This document shows positions 25,357 to 33,290 of a stretch of DNA of 64,000 bases, in pieces. The position numbers and the translations under genes were made by a program. Origin of the DNA: JASHPR01 sp963815375 (GTDB taxonomy: Bacteria > Actinomycetota > Actinomycetes > Streptosporangiales > Streptosporangiaceae); contig CAWFGX010000005.1 of the NCBI GenBank assembly GCA_963815375.1, positions 930,001 through 994,000 of the forward strand. Reading direction: 5' to 3'. Positions within the stretch are counted from its first letter, which is position 1. The number at the start of each line of letters is the position of its first letter. The notes below the pieces were generated by a model. It was not told the DNA's origin. It saw only the letters and a list, made by a program, of their open reading frames with translations, and did no database searches.

Positions 25357-26152
25357 CAGTCGTCTTCCTGTGCTTGGCGGTAATCCACATCGCGGCCAGG
25401 ACCATGGCGAACAGCAGGCCGAGGAACGCGACCAGACCCTCGGTCACCGGACCCACCCGGCCCAGGCTGAAGCCGCCCGGGTTAGGCGTGTTCCGTGAGT
25501 TGATGACATACGCGATGATGTCGCGCTTCTCCGCCGGGGTGATCGTGGTGTCGTCGAAGACCGGCATGGCCTCAGGTCCGGTCAGCATGGCCGTGTAGAT
25601 CTGGGTGGGCGTTGACGCGTTCAGATCCGGCGCGTATTTGCCGTAGGTCAGCGCGCCACCCGCGCCGTCGAAATTGTGGCACTGAGCGCAGTCAGCGGTG
25701 AACAGCTCCTGGCCGAGTGCCACGTTGGCGCCGGCGGTGCTCACCTGGGCCGGGGTCGGGATCATCGGCCCGCCGCCCAGGGACTGGATGTACTCGGCAA
25801 CCGCCTGGGTCTGAGCCGGGGTCAGCTGCGGCGGCTTGCGGTCAGCCTCGGGTGCCTGCTCCCGCAGCGGCATACGGCCAGTGCTCACCTGGAAGTAGAC
25901 AGCGGCAGAGCCCACGCCGATGAGGCTCGGCGCCACGTTAGTGCCCTGCGCCTGAAGGCCGTGGCAGGTGGCACACGTCTGCTGGAAGATCACCTGACCT
26001 CTGGCGATGTTCTGCTGCATGGTCGTAGGCGCGGTGGCCGCAGACGACTGGCCGGCCCCGGTGATCGCCGCATATACCGTCCCCGCCAGGGCAAGCCCGA
26101 GAACGACGACGGCATAGCGGGCGACTCGCCGCCTCCGCCATGTGAAGCTCAC
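25349..26152 (-). CDS. qcrC: Dihaem cytochrome c subunit of the bc1 complex (QcrC)
   Basis: A 267-residue membrane-anchored cytochrome cc with an N-terminal anchor and a C-terminal helix (residues about 240-258). Two haem-binding motifs are present: CATCH near residue 58 and CAQCH near 153, each in its own c-type domain. In actinobacteria this subunit replaces soluble cytochrome c and hands electrons directly to the CuA site of CtaC. It lies 19 bases after the ctaE stop. Confidence 0.95.
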   Translation of the reverse strand: MSFTWRRRRVARYAVVVLGLALAGTVYAAITGAGQSSAATAPTTMQQNIARGQVIFQQTCATCHGLQAQGTNVAPSLIGVGSAAVYFQVSTGRMPLREQAPEADRKPPQLTPAQTQAVAEYIQSLGGGPMIPTPAQVSTAGANVALGQELFTADCAQCHNFDGAGGALTYGKYAPDLNASTPTQIYTAMLTGPEAMPVFDDTTITPAEKRDIIAYVINSRNTPNPGGFSLGRVGPVTEGLVAFLGLLFAMVLAAMWITAKHRKTTDE

Positions 26153-26171
26153 TGCTGTCCCCAGTCTCCGG

Positions 26172-26813
26172 TCAGTGAATCAGGTAGATGGTGCAGAACA
26201 GGCCAATCCAGACCACGTCGACGAAGTGCCAGTAGTACGACACGACGATGGCGCTGACCTGCTGTTCCCTGGTGACCCGCTTCGCCGCATACGTCCGGCC
26301 CAGCAGGAACAGGAACGCGACAAGGCCGCCGGCCACGTGCAGTCCGTGGAACCCTGTCGTGAGATAGAAGACCGAGCCGTAGTTGCTCGATGACAGCGTC
26401 AGGTGCTGCTTGCGGATCAGGTCGAAGATGTACTCGTAGCCCTGGCCGCAGTCGAAGTACAGGCCCATCAGGAACGTCAGCGCGTACCACTCACGCAGGC
26501 CCCAGCCCCCCGGGTTGAAGATGCTGCCGGTACGCCGCACCTGGCCGCGCTCGATCGCGAACACCCCGAGCTGGCAGGTGACGCTCGAGGCCAGCAGCAC
26601 CAGAGTGTTGGTCGTGGCCAGCGGGAGGTCGAGCTTCACCACCGGCCAGGGCTGGCCAAGGCCCTTGTCGACCGACCGGACCGTGAAGTACATGGCGAAC
26701 AGCGCCGCGAAGAACATCAGCTCCGAAGAGAGCCAGACAATAGTGCCGACGCTGACCAGGCTCGGCCGGGTAGCGGGCGTGCGGGGAGTCACCTCGGTGG
26801 TTACTGTCGCCAC
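26172..26813 (-). CDS. ctaE: Cytochrome c oxidase subunit III (CtaE)
   Basis: A 213-residue membrane protein with five or more helices and the family motifs TIVWLSSELMFFAALFAMYFTVR near the N-terminus, GFHGLHVAGG in the middle and YYWHFVDVVWIGLFCTIYL at the end. GTG 26813 is the start; the in-frame extension upstream crosses the motif repeats and is not protein-like. It heads the ctaE-qcrC-qcrA-qcrB operon. Confidence 0.94.
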   Translation of the reverse strand: MATVTTEVTPRTPATRPSLVSVGTIVWLSSELMFFAALFAMYFTVRSVDKGLGQPWPVVKLDLPLATTNTLVLLASSVTCQLGVFAIERGQVRRTGSIFNPGGWGLREWYALTFLMGLYFDCGQGYEYIFDLIRKQHLTLSSSNYGSVFYLTTGFHGLHVAGGLVAFLFLLGRTYAAKRVTREQQVSAIVVSYYWHFVDVVWIGLFCTIYLIH

Positions 26814-26825
26814 GCGCTCATTATT

Positions 26826-26880
26826 ACGACACCGCGTAGGCGCCGCACCGCCGACCCCCGTATTTACGACACCGTGTAGG
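26826..26880. promoter_or_regulatory. Two copies of ACGACACCGYGTAGG between ctaE and the receiver-like gene
   Basis: ACGACACCGCGTAGG (26826-26840) and ACGACACCGTGTAGG (26866-26880) are exactly 40 bases apart, about four helical turns, in a divergent promoter region. The core CGACACCGTGTAG is a near-palindrome. A third copy lies upstream of ctaC at 18307-18321. The layout suggests a regulator binding on one face of the DNA and controlling the oxidase genes. Confidence 0.55.
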
Positions 26881-26921
26881 CGGTACGCGTCAGGCCCGCC
26901 AGGTCGGTAGCATCCAGTCTC

Positions 26922-27353
26922 ATGAAGGTCGTTGTGTACAGCCATGACGCCGACACGCGGGCCAGGATCCGGCTTGCGATCGGCCGTCGTCCCGCCGCTG
27001 ACGTGCCAGAGGCCGAGATCATCGAGGTGGCCACCTACCCGGCACTGTTCCGGCTGCTCGATGCGGGCGGCACGGACGTCATGGTGCTCGACGGCGAGGC
27101 GCAGCCGGCCGGCGGAATGGGAGTGTGCCGCCAGGCCAAGGACGAGATCTTCGACTGCCCGCCGGTGCTGCTGGTCATCGGCAGAGCTGACGATGGGTGG
27201 CTGGCCACCTGGTCACTGGCCGACGCCGTCGTTAGCCACCCGATCGACCCGGCGGCCCTTGCCAGCGCGCTGGCCGGGCTGATGCGCCAGCTCGCGGCCC
27301 GCACTGGAGACGGCCAGGCCGCCCCACCCGACCAGCATCTGTCACGGGCCTGA
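26922..27353 (+). CDS. Stand-alone receiver-like protein
   Basis: A 143-residue protein with a response-regulator receiver fold: MKVVVYSHDADTRARIRLAIG, then MVLDGEAQPAGGMGVCRQ where the Asp near residue 54 is at the phospho-acceptor place, and a PPVLLVIGRADD strand. There is no DNA-binding output domain; the tail is Pro/Gln-rich. Acidic residues at the N-terminal pocket are replaced (SHDAD in place of DD), so phosphorylation is doubtful. It is divergent from ctaE and 11 bases upstream of trpD. A homologue sits at the same place in Streptomyces as I recall. Role unknown. Confidence 0.7.
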   Translation: MKVVVYSHDADTRARIRLAIGRRPAADVPEAEIIEVATYPALFRLLDAGGTDVMVLDGEAQPAGGMGVCRQAKDEIFDCPPVLLVIGRADDGWLATWSLADAVVSHPIDPAALASALAGLMRQLAARTGDGQAAPPDQHLSRA

Positions 27354-27364
27354 ACGGGGCCTCA

Positions 27365-28438
27365 GTGGACGCGCGCACCAGCTGGCCCGCTCTGATCGGT
27401 GCGCTGATCAAAGGGGACGCGCTCACGGCCGACGAGGCCGCCTGGGCAATGAACGAGATCATGGAGGGCGCGGCGACGCCGGTCCAGATCGCCGGTTTCG
27501 GGGTGGCGCTGCGGATCAAGGGCGAGACCGCGGCTGAGGTCAGCGGCCTGGCCGAGGCGATGCTCAGTCACGCGACGCCAATCGCCGTACCCGGGCCCAT
27601 CGTGGACCTCGTCGGCACCGGCGGCGACGGCGCTCTCTCGGTCAACATCTCGACGATGGGGGCGATCGTCGCCGCCGCGGCAGGCGCCCGGATGGTCAAG
27701 CATGGCAACCGGGCTGCCTCGTCCGCGTGCGGGTCCGCCGACCTGCTTGAGGCGCTCGGCGTGGTGATCACCCTGCCGCCCGCGGCGACCGAGCGGCTCG
27801 TGGCCGAGATCGGCGTGGCGTTCCTGTTCGCGCCGCTGTACCACCCGGCGCTGCGCCATGCCGCGACCGCGCGCGGCGAGCTTGGCGTGCCGACTGTCTT
27901 TAACTCTCTCGGCCCCGTGGCTAACCCGGCCCGGCCCGGTGCCCAGGCGGTCGGGGTAGCCGATCCGCGTATGGGCCCGGTTATCGCCGGCGTCCTCGCC
28001 GGGCGCGGGTGCTCGGCGCTGGTGTTCCATGGCCAGGACGGTATGGACGAGCTGACCACAACGGCTCCGTCAGCGGTCTGGGTCGTGCACGGCGGCACTG
28101 TGGCCCAGACAGTCTTCGACCCGGCGGCGCTGGGGATCGCCCGCTGCGCGCCGGATGATCTCCGCGGCGGAGACCCGGCGCGCAACGCTGCGGTTGCGCG
28201 CGCTGTGCTGGGCGGTGAGGCCGGGCCGGTGCGGGAGACCGTGCTGCTCAACGCGGCCGCCGCACTGGCCGCGGCTGACGGTGTGCCAGGCCCAGACGGG
28301 CTCGAGGTCGCGCTCGCGGACGGTTACGCCCGGTCGGCGGCGGCGATTGACTCCGGCAGCGCACTGGCACTGCTGGAGCGCTGGGCCCAGTCGAGCGCCC
28401 GGCTGTCGGCTGAGGCGGCTCAGGCGGACCCGGCGTAG
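27365..28438 (+). CDS. trpD: Anthranilate phosphoribosyltransferase (TrpD)
   Basis: Second step of tryptophan synthesis: joins anthranilate to PRPP. The 357-residue sequence has the PRPP-binding GTGGDGALSVNIST near residue 83, the KHGNRAASSACGSADLLEALG region that binds anthranilate and Mg, and the C-terminal GGDPARNAA-type segment. GTG start. It stands outside a trp operon, as is common in actinomycetes. It follows the receiver-like gene closely and converges on the AsnC-type gene, whose stop is three bases away. Confidence 0.94.
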   Translation: MDARTSWPALIGALIKGDALTADEAAWAMNEIMEGAATPVQIAGFGVALRIKGETAAEVSGLAEAMLSHATPIAVPGPIVDLVGTGGDGALSVNISTMGAIVAAAAGARMVKHGNRAASSACGSADLLEALGVVITLPPAATERLVAEIGVAFLFAPLYHPALRHAATARGELGVPTVFNSLGPVANPARPGAQAVGVADPRMGPVIAGVLAGRGCSALVFHGQDGMDELTTTAPSAVWVVHGGTVAQTVFDPAALGIARCAPDDLRGGDPARNAAVARAVLGGEAGPVRETVLLNAAAALAAADGVPGPDGLEVALADGYARSAAAIDSGSALALLERWAQSSARLSAEAAQADPA

Positions 28439-28441
28439 CCG

Positions 28442-28729
28442 TCAGGCGGGATCGGCGTAGCCGATCGCGAACGCCGCCTCGAGGTCATGGCGCGAGTAGG
28501 CGCGGAAGGCGATGTGGGTCTCGGTGTGGGTGACCCCGGGAACCCGGTTCAAGGTGCCGGGAATGACGTCGCTGAGCCGGTCATGGTCGCGGACCCGGAC
28601 CATCGCCACGAGGTCGAATTCGCCGGTCACGGAGTAGACCTCGGAGACCTCGGGTATCTGGGCGATCGTCTCGGCGGTCTCCGGGATGCGCGCGACGTCT
28701 GCCTTTACCAGGACGATGGCGGTGACCAC
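28442..28729 (-). CDS. Lrp/AsnC-type ligand-binding (RAM) domain protein
   Basis: A 95-residue protein consisting only of the effector-binding domain of Lrp/AsnC regulators (VTAIVLVKADVARIPETAE, then EVYSVTGEFDLVAMVRVRD). It lacks the helix-turn-helix. Such stand-alone RAM domains bind amino acids or modulate full-length Lrp proteins. It has the C-terminal TETHIAFRAYSRHDLEAAF typical of the actinobacterial group. GTG 28729 is the likely start. It lies next to trpD, convergently; an amino-acid link is tempting but unproven. Confidence 0.82.
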   Translation of the reverse strand: MVTAIVLVKADVARIPETAETIAQIPEVSEVYSVTGEFDLVAMVRVRDHDRLSDVIPGTLNRVPGVTHTETHIAFRAYSRHDLEAAFAIGYADPA

Positions 28730-28761
28730 CGGAGTAGCGTACTCCCTCCGCGGCCGGCGGA

Positions 28762-29343
28762 TCAGGCGCTGATCTCTGCGGCAGCAGTCACGCCAGCCGA
28801 CGGCATCCTGAGCAGCAGGCCCTGCAGTACCTCGGCGGTGGCCTTGGCGTCGGCCAGGGCCCGATGGCACGGCCGCGTCCGCGTTCCGAAGAAGCCGGCA
28901 AGGGTGGCCAGCTTGCAGTCGGGTACCTCGGCCTCGGACAGCACCGAGCGGGCCAGTTCCGCGGTGTCCAGTACCGGGAACGCCGGCCAGGAGAGCCGGC
29001 AGCACTGGCAGGCCGCCGAGAGAAAGCCGATGTCGAAGGGCGCGTTGTGCGCGGCCACCACACAGCCCCGGGCGAAGGCGAGGAATCCTGGCAGCACCGC
29101 GCTGATCGGCGGCGCGTTGCTGACCATTGCGTCGGTAATGCCAGTCAGCCCGGTAATGCCTTCCGGGATCGGGCCACCCGGGTTGATCAGCGCTGAGAAC
29201 TCCAGCTCAGGCTGGCCGCCGCCGATCCTGACCGCGCCGATCTCGGTGATGCTTGACTCCTCCGGCAGCCAGCCCGTGGTCTCCACGTCGACGATCACGA
29301 ACTGAGCGCTCGCTAGCGGGTTTTCCGGGTCGGGGGTGGTCAC
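28762..29343 (-). CDS. DnaQ-like 3'-5' exonuclease (DEDDh)
   Basis: A 193-residue exonuclease domain like the epsilon subunit of DNA polymerase III. ExoI is DVETTGWLPE at residues 18-27, ExoII is AAHNAPFDIGFL, and ExoIII is CHRALADAKATAEVL with the catalytic His and Asp. There is no polymerase- or ligase-binding tail. Start GTG 29343 gives a family-like N-terminus. It is upstream of the AsnC-type gene in the same direction, 32 bases apart. Confidence 0.88.
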   Translation of the reverse strand: MTTPDPENPLASAQFVIVDVETTGWLPEESSITEIGAVRIGGGQPELEFSALINPGGPIPEGITGLTGITDAMVSNAPPISAVLPGFLAFARGCVVAAHNAPFDIGFLSAACQCCRLSWPAFPVLDTAELARSVLSEAEVPDCKLATLAGFFGTRTRPCHRALADAKATAEVLQGLLLRMPSAGVTAAAEISA

Positions 29344-29553
29344 TCGCTCACCGTACGGCGGGGCACTGACAGTCCCGGGCCAGGCGCGCCGGCCGCCCGA
29401 ACCGCACCCGCCAGCCGCCTCGCTGGCCTCGGGAAAGCCGGCGCGGCTTGGGTGAGAGTGCGCGAAGTGGTTGAATGCACCCCCCGTCATCACTAGTGTC
29501 GTGCAGCAGGCCGCATCGCTCAGCAGTCGCTGCGACGGCGACGGCGATGGGCT

Positions 29554-29655
29554 TCCGCCGAGTCTCCGGCGCTGGCAAGCCGGTCAGCGTGGAGAGCCGG
29601 GGACCATAGGGCGCGTATCCATAGCCCGAACCCGTCAGCTCCCCCGGCAGGCGGA
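29554..29655 (+). ncRNA. c-di-AMP riboswitch (ydaO/yuaA type)
   Basis: The leader of the NlpC/P60 gene contains the conserved ydaO elements in order: TCCGCCGAGTCTCCGG at the 5' side, GGAGAGCCGGGGACCA in the middle, and CCCGAACCCGTCAGCTC followed by GGCAGGCGGA at the 3' side. The closing stem pairs TCCGCC (29554-29559) with GGCGGA (29650-29655). In actinobacteria this riboswitch is known to control cell-wall hydrolase genes and to turn them off when c-di-AMP is high. The gene downstream fits. Confidence 0.9.
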
Positions 29656-29671
29656 CAGTGGGAGAAGGAGC

Positions 29672-29716
29672 GTGTCAGCCACGTGCATACGCGGCTATCG
29701 GGCAGTACGACTCTGA
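29672..29716 (+). CDS. Possible 14-codon leader ORF
   Basis: GTG 29672 begins a frame of 14 codons ending in TGA that overlaps ATG 29716 of the hydrolase as TGATG. GGAGAAGGAG (29661-29670) fits this start best: its first GGAG is seven bases away. If translated it would couple translation to the hydrolase start at 29716. It may equally be a chance frame, with that ribosome site serving GTG 29683. Confidence 0.3.
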   Translation: MSATCIRGYRAVRL

Positions 29717-30732
29717 TGGCTACTCTCTGGCGTCGCGGCGCGGCCGTTCCGCTCGGCCTGATCGCCGTCGGAGCGCTCGTCATGTCTCTCGGCGGTGCGG
29801 CTGGAGCCGCGCCGCAGCCCACGGTTGCTCAAGTCCAGGCGAAGCTGAACCAGCTGAACGCCAAGGCCCAGGTACTCGACGAGCAGTACGACGCGGCGCA
29901 GCAGCAGCTGAACTCAGCCAACGACCAGCTTGCTCTGATCAATGGCGAGATTGCGCGTTACCAGGCACGGTACAAGTCGATGCAACACCAGGTCGCTCAG
30001 ATAGCCGCGGCGGCTTACGAGAACGGCAGCCTCAACTCGCCGGAGGTACTGCTCACTTCTGGCAACCCGCAGAAGATCCTCAACAATTCCTCGATCCTGC
30101 TGGAGCTGTCCTCGGTCAACAGCACCGCTCTGGCCAACTTCGTCACCGCCGCCAAGCAACTCACCGCCGCCCAGCAGGCGGCGCGCCGGGTCAGCGCCGG
30201 CAAGCTCGCGATCAGGAACCAGCTCGCGACCCAGAAGACCCAGAACGCTAACCTGATCGCCCAGCAGCAGGCACTGATGGCACAGCTCACGCCGGCGCAG
30301 GCAGCCAACTTCAGCCCCGGCGGCGGTGCCGTCTCGGACGCGACCCTCCCGCCCGGTGCCCTCGCAACCAGCTCCCAGGGCCAGGCGGTCGTCGAGTTCG
30401 CGATCAGGCAGGTACAGGACCACTGCCCGTACGTCTTCGGCGGCACCGGGCCATGCGGGGCCGGGTTCGACTGCTCCGGGCTGGTCCAGGCAGCCTGGGC
30501 CGCCGCAGGTGTGTCGATCCCGCGCACCAGCGAGCAGCAGGCGGGTCTCCCGGCCATAGCCACGAGTGAGATGAGGCCGGGGGACATCATGGAGTTCACT
30601 GGCGATTCGCACGTCGGCATCTTTGTGGGCGATGGAATGCTCATCGACGCGCCACATACCGGCCTGGACGTTGAGGAGGTCGCGTTCAGCGGCTGGTACT
30701 CGGAGAACTTCGATGGAGCCGTCCGGCCCTAG
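29683..30732 (+). CDS. NlpC/P60-family peptidoglycan hydrolase (RipA-like)
   Basis: A secreted cell-wall endopeptidase of 349 residues. A signal peptide ends near GGAAGAAPQP. A long coiled coil (about residues 48-205, Gln/Asn/Ala-rich) precedes the C-terminal NlpC/P60 domain. The catalytic Cys is Cys264 in GAGFDCSGLVQAAW, His is in GDSHVGIFVG near 308, and the third polar residue follows about a dozen residues later. It cleaves D-Glu to meso-DAP bonds in stem peptides. The c-di-AMP riboswitch upstream ties it to cell-wall and osmotic control. GTG 29683 is the longest start; ATG 29716 gives a cleaner signal peptide. Confidence 0.9.
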   Translation: MHTRLSGSTTLMATLWRRGAAVPLGLIAVGALVMSLGGAAGAAPQPTVAQVQAKLNQLNAKAQVLDEQYDAAQQQLNSANDQLALINGEIARYQARYKSMQHQVAQIAAAAYENGSLNSPEVLLTSGNPQKILNNSSILLELSSVNSTALANFVTAAKQLTAAQQAARRVSAGKLAIRNQLATQKTQNANLIAQQQALMAQLTPAQAANFSPGGGAVSDATLPPGALATSSQGQAVVEFAIRQVQDHCPYVFGGTGPCGAGFDCSGLVQAAWAAAGVSIPRTSEQQAGLPAIATSEMRPGDIMEFTGDSHVGIFVGDGMLIDAPHTGLDVEEVAFSGWYSENFDGAVRP

Positions 30733-30908
30733 TGTGACCCGTCAGCCGGTCAGCCATCACGGTCCTCTCCTCGCCGATTAGTTTTGTGTCCTCATCCGGT
30801 CTTACCTGCCAGAGCCGTGCCGGGCAGAGAACCAGAGTGCCCTCCACTTCGACGCCGCCCAGGTTACCGACTCCGCATCTGATCACGCTGTCGCGTGACC
30901 AGGATCAT

Positions 30909-31367
30909 TCACGGCAGCGGCTTGCGCATCACTATGCGCGTCCGGCCGCTGCCGCCGTAGTCCTCAACGCGGGCAATCTCGGTGAAGCCCACGCGCTTGT
31001 GAAACGCCACAGAACGTTCGTTTTCCGGACTGGTAATCGCCTTCAGCGTGACTGCTCCATAGGCACGCGCCGCTTTCTCGAAGGACTCATACAGCGCCCT
31101 GCCTAGCCCGAGCGTCCGGAAGTCGTCCCGCACCGCGACGAAGTGGACGTATCCATCGCCGGTCGGAGCCACGAAGCCGAGCAGGTACCCGGCGATCTCC
31201 CCGTTGCCCAGATCGCGAGCGATGAACGCCGTGTCGCGGAACTCCAGGAAGAACATGGGGTGGTGCAGGGACCTGGGCCCGTCCCGGTCACCCCAGAAGC
31301 GCTCGTAGTTCCGCAGGATCTCGGCCAGGTCCCCGTCCCGGACGGCCCCGACAGCGATGTCGCTCAT
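30909..31367 (-). CDS. GNAT-family N-acetyltransferase
   Basis: A 152-residue single GNAT domain. Motif A, which binds acetyl-CoA, reads FVAVRDDFRTLGLGRALYESFE, and the following ENERSVAFHKRVGFTEIARV is the usual motif B. The N-terminal half has RDGDLAEILRNYERFWG. The target cannot be predicted. Start ATG 31367 fits the family; the longer frame adds 14 unlikely residues. It is divergent from the AhpD-like gene by 99 bases. Confidence 0.85.
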   Translation of the reverse strand: MSDIAVGAVRDGDLAEILRNYERFWGDRDGPRSLHHPMFFLEFRDTAFIARDLGNGEIAGYLLGFVAPTGDGYVHFVAVRDDFRTLGLGRALYESFEKAARAYGAVTLKAITSPENERSVAFHKRVGFTEIARVEDYGGSGRTRIVMRKPLP

Positions 31368-31466
31368 GAACACACAGGTATCACGCAGGACGCCGCGGTC
31401 AGCTGTCACGTCCGCTCGGTCTCAGGTGTCAATGTAATGAGTCCACTGACTGGAGGAAGGTCACCA

Positions 31467-31955
31467 ATGAAGACGAGGATCACGAACCCGGCGGTGAGCG
31501 TTGCCGGTGCCATGGAGGCCCTGCAGGCGCTGGGAGATGCGGTCGGCAAGACCGGGGTTCCGCACTCGACCATCCACCTTGCCGGTATGCGAGCCAGCCA
31601 GATCAACGGCTGCGGAGTGTGCATCGACGGCGCCTGGCGCTATCAGAGGGCGGCGGGGGAGACCGACGAGCGCCTGTTCGCGCTCGCTGCCTGGCGGGAG
31701 GCGCCTTACTACACCGAAGCTGAGCGAGCCGCGCTGGCCCTCACCGAGGCCGTCACCCGGCTCGCCGATCGCTCCGACCCGGTCCCTGACGAGGTCTGGG
31801 ACGAGGCTGCGCGCCACTTTGACGAGCAGGCGCTCGCCGGCCTGGTGCTCGCGATCGCGAACCAGAACCTCTGGAACCGGCTCAACGTCGCGACCCGCCA
31901 GGTGGCCGGCGCATGGAAGCCCGACGAGACCGGGGAGTGGAAGCCCGACGCCTGA
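31467..31955 (+). CDS. Carboxymuconolactone decarboxylase / AhpD-family protein, catalytic His missing
   Basis: A 162-residue AhpD-fold protein with a strong ribosome site (GGAGGAAGG). The family redox motif CxxC is present as Cys49 and Cys52 in INGCGVCIDGAWRYQ, but the His expected four residues after the second Cys is Ala56. The flanking AGETDERLFALAAWREAPYYTEAERAAL and the C-terminal NLWNRLNVATRQVAG are well conserved, so this is not a sequencing ruin. AhpD proteins pass electrons to peroxiredoxins; loss of His may weaken proton relay. The carboxymuconolactone name describes the fold only. Confidence 0.85.
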   Translation: MKTRITNPAVSVAGAMEALQALGDAVGKTGVPHSTIHLAGMRASQINGCGVCIDGAWRYQRAAGETDERLFALAAWREAPYYTEAERAALALTEAVTRLADRSDPVPDEVWDEAARHFDEQALAGLVLAIANQNLWNRLNVATRQVAGAWKPDETGEWKPDA

Positions 31956-32006
31956 CGGCGGCCCCGGGCCGCGCCCGGACCTCTGCAAACGGCGGCCCGG
32001 CACCCC

Positions 32007-32040
32007 TTGGCTCTCCTGACCACTTGGCCCTCCTGACCAC
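32007..32040. repeat. 17-bp tandem duplication
   Basis: TTGGCTCTCCTGACCAC (32007-32023) is followed directly by TTGGCCCTCCTGACCAC (32024-32040), one mismatch. It lies in the gap before the mannosyltransferase gene. A TAGGAT box at 32065-32070 downstream could be its -10 promoter element. Confidence 0.6.
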
Positions 32041-32114
32041 AGCGCGCGGGCAGCGCGGTCCGCGTAGGATCGCTGACGCCGCAACCGGGGAGACCGGGCG
32101 GCACAGGAGAGACG

Positions 32115-33245
32115 GTGCCCAAGGTCCTGATCGTCAGCAACGACTTCCCGCCGCGCCGGGGTGGGATCCAGTCGTTCGTCCACGCGCTTGCGCTGCGGAT
32201 GCCTGCGGGCGCGGTGGTTGTGTACGCCCCGGCCTGGGAAGGCGCGGCCGAGTTCGACGCGAAGCAGCCGTTCCCGGTGATCCGGCACCCGACCTCGCTG
32301 ATGCTGCCGTTGCCTTCAGTGGCCCGCCGCGCCGCCAGCCTGCTGCGGGAGCACGACTGCGACACAGTTCTGTTCGGCGCCGCGGCACCGCTTGGGCTGC
32401 TCACGCCGTCGCTGCGCCGGGCCGGGGCCCGGCGCGTCGTCGGGATCACGCACGGGCACGAGGCGGGCTGGGCGGCGCTGCCGGTGGCACGGTCGCTGCT
32501 GCGCCGGATCGGCGACCAGGCTGACGTCCTCACCTACCTGGGTGAGTACTTCCGGCTGCGGCTGACCCGGGCGCTGTCACCCGAGGCGGCGGCGCGAATG
32601 GTCCGGCTGGCGCCCGGCGTCGACAACTCGGTGTTCCGGCCGGGAACCGGAAGGGACCCGGTCCGGGAGCGGCTCGGCCTCAGTGACCGCCCGGTCATCA
32701 TCTGCGTGTCGCGCCTGGTCCCGCGCAAGGGCCAGGACACGCTGATCCGGGCATGGCCACAGGTGCTCGCCGCCACCCCCGGGAGCCCGGTGCTGCTGCT
32801 TGTCGGGACAGGCCCGTACCGCGAGCAGCTCGCCAGGCTGGCCGAGCGGGAGGGAGTCGCAGACTCCGTCGTGTTCGCCGGTCCGGTGCCCGAGCCCGAG
32901 CTGCCTTCCTACTATGACGCCGCCGACGTGTTCGCTATGCCGTGCCGGACCCGGCGTCACGGCCTGGACGTTGAAGGGCTCGGGATCGTCTACCTGGAGG
33001 CGTCGGCCTCGGGCCTGCCGGTGATCAGTGGCGACTCGGGTGGCGCGCCAGACGCCGTGCTGCCCGGCGAGACCGGCTACGTGGTGCCCGGCCGCGACGT
33101 CGCCGCCGTCGCGGCCAGGGTCTCCGGGTTGCTGTCCGATCCCGCCGGGGCGGTGGCGATGGGCGAGAAGGGGTCCGCCTGGGTGGACCGGGAATGGCGC
33201 TGGGACCTGGTGACTGAGCGGCTCCGCCAGATCCTGGAGGGCTGA
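32115..33245 (+). CDS. pimB: GT4-family mannosyltransferase, PimB-like
   Basis: A 376-residue GT-B glycosyltransferase. The N-terminus MPKVLIVSNDFPPRRGGIQSFVHAL matches the GDP-mannose-dependent phosphatidylinositol monomannoside mannosyltransferase PimB of mycobacteria. The GT4 donor-site motif is EGLGIVYLEASASGLPVI near residue 290, and VSRLVPRKGQDTLI is typical of the second domain. It would add the second mannose to PIM lipids at the inner face of the membrane. GTG start with GGAGAG upstream. Other GT4 sugar transferases are possible, but the N-terminal match is good. Confidence 0.82.
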   Translation: MPKVLIVSNDFPPRRGGIQSFVHALALRMPAGAVVVYAPAWEGAAEFDAKQPFPVIRHPTSLMLPLPSVARRAASLLREHDCDTVLFGAAAPLGLLTPSLRRAGARRVVGITHGHEAGWAALPVARSLLRRIGDQADVLTYLGEYFRLRLTRALSPEAAARMVRLAPGVDNSVFRPGTGRDPVRERLGLSDRPVIICVSRLVPRKGQDTLIRAWPQVLAATPGSPVLLLVGTGPYREQLARLAEREGVADSVVFAGPVPEPELPSYYDAADVFAMPCRTRRHGLDVEGLGIVYLEASASGLPVISGDSGGAPDAVLPGETGYVVPGRDVAAVAARVSGLLSDPAGAVAMGEKGSAWVDREWRWDLVTERLRQILEG

Positions 33246-33290
33246 CGGGCCGGGCCCAACACGAGTCGGGCCCAGCGCGACCCGTGCGGC

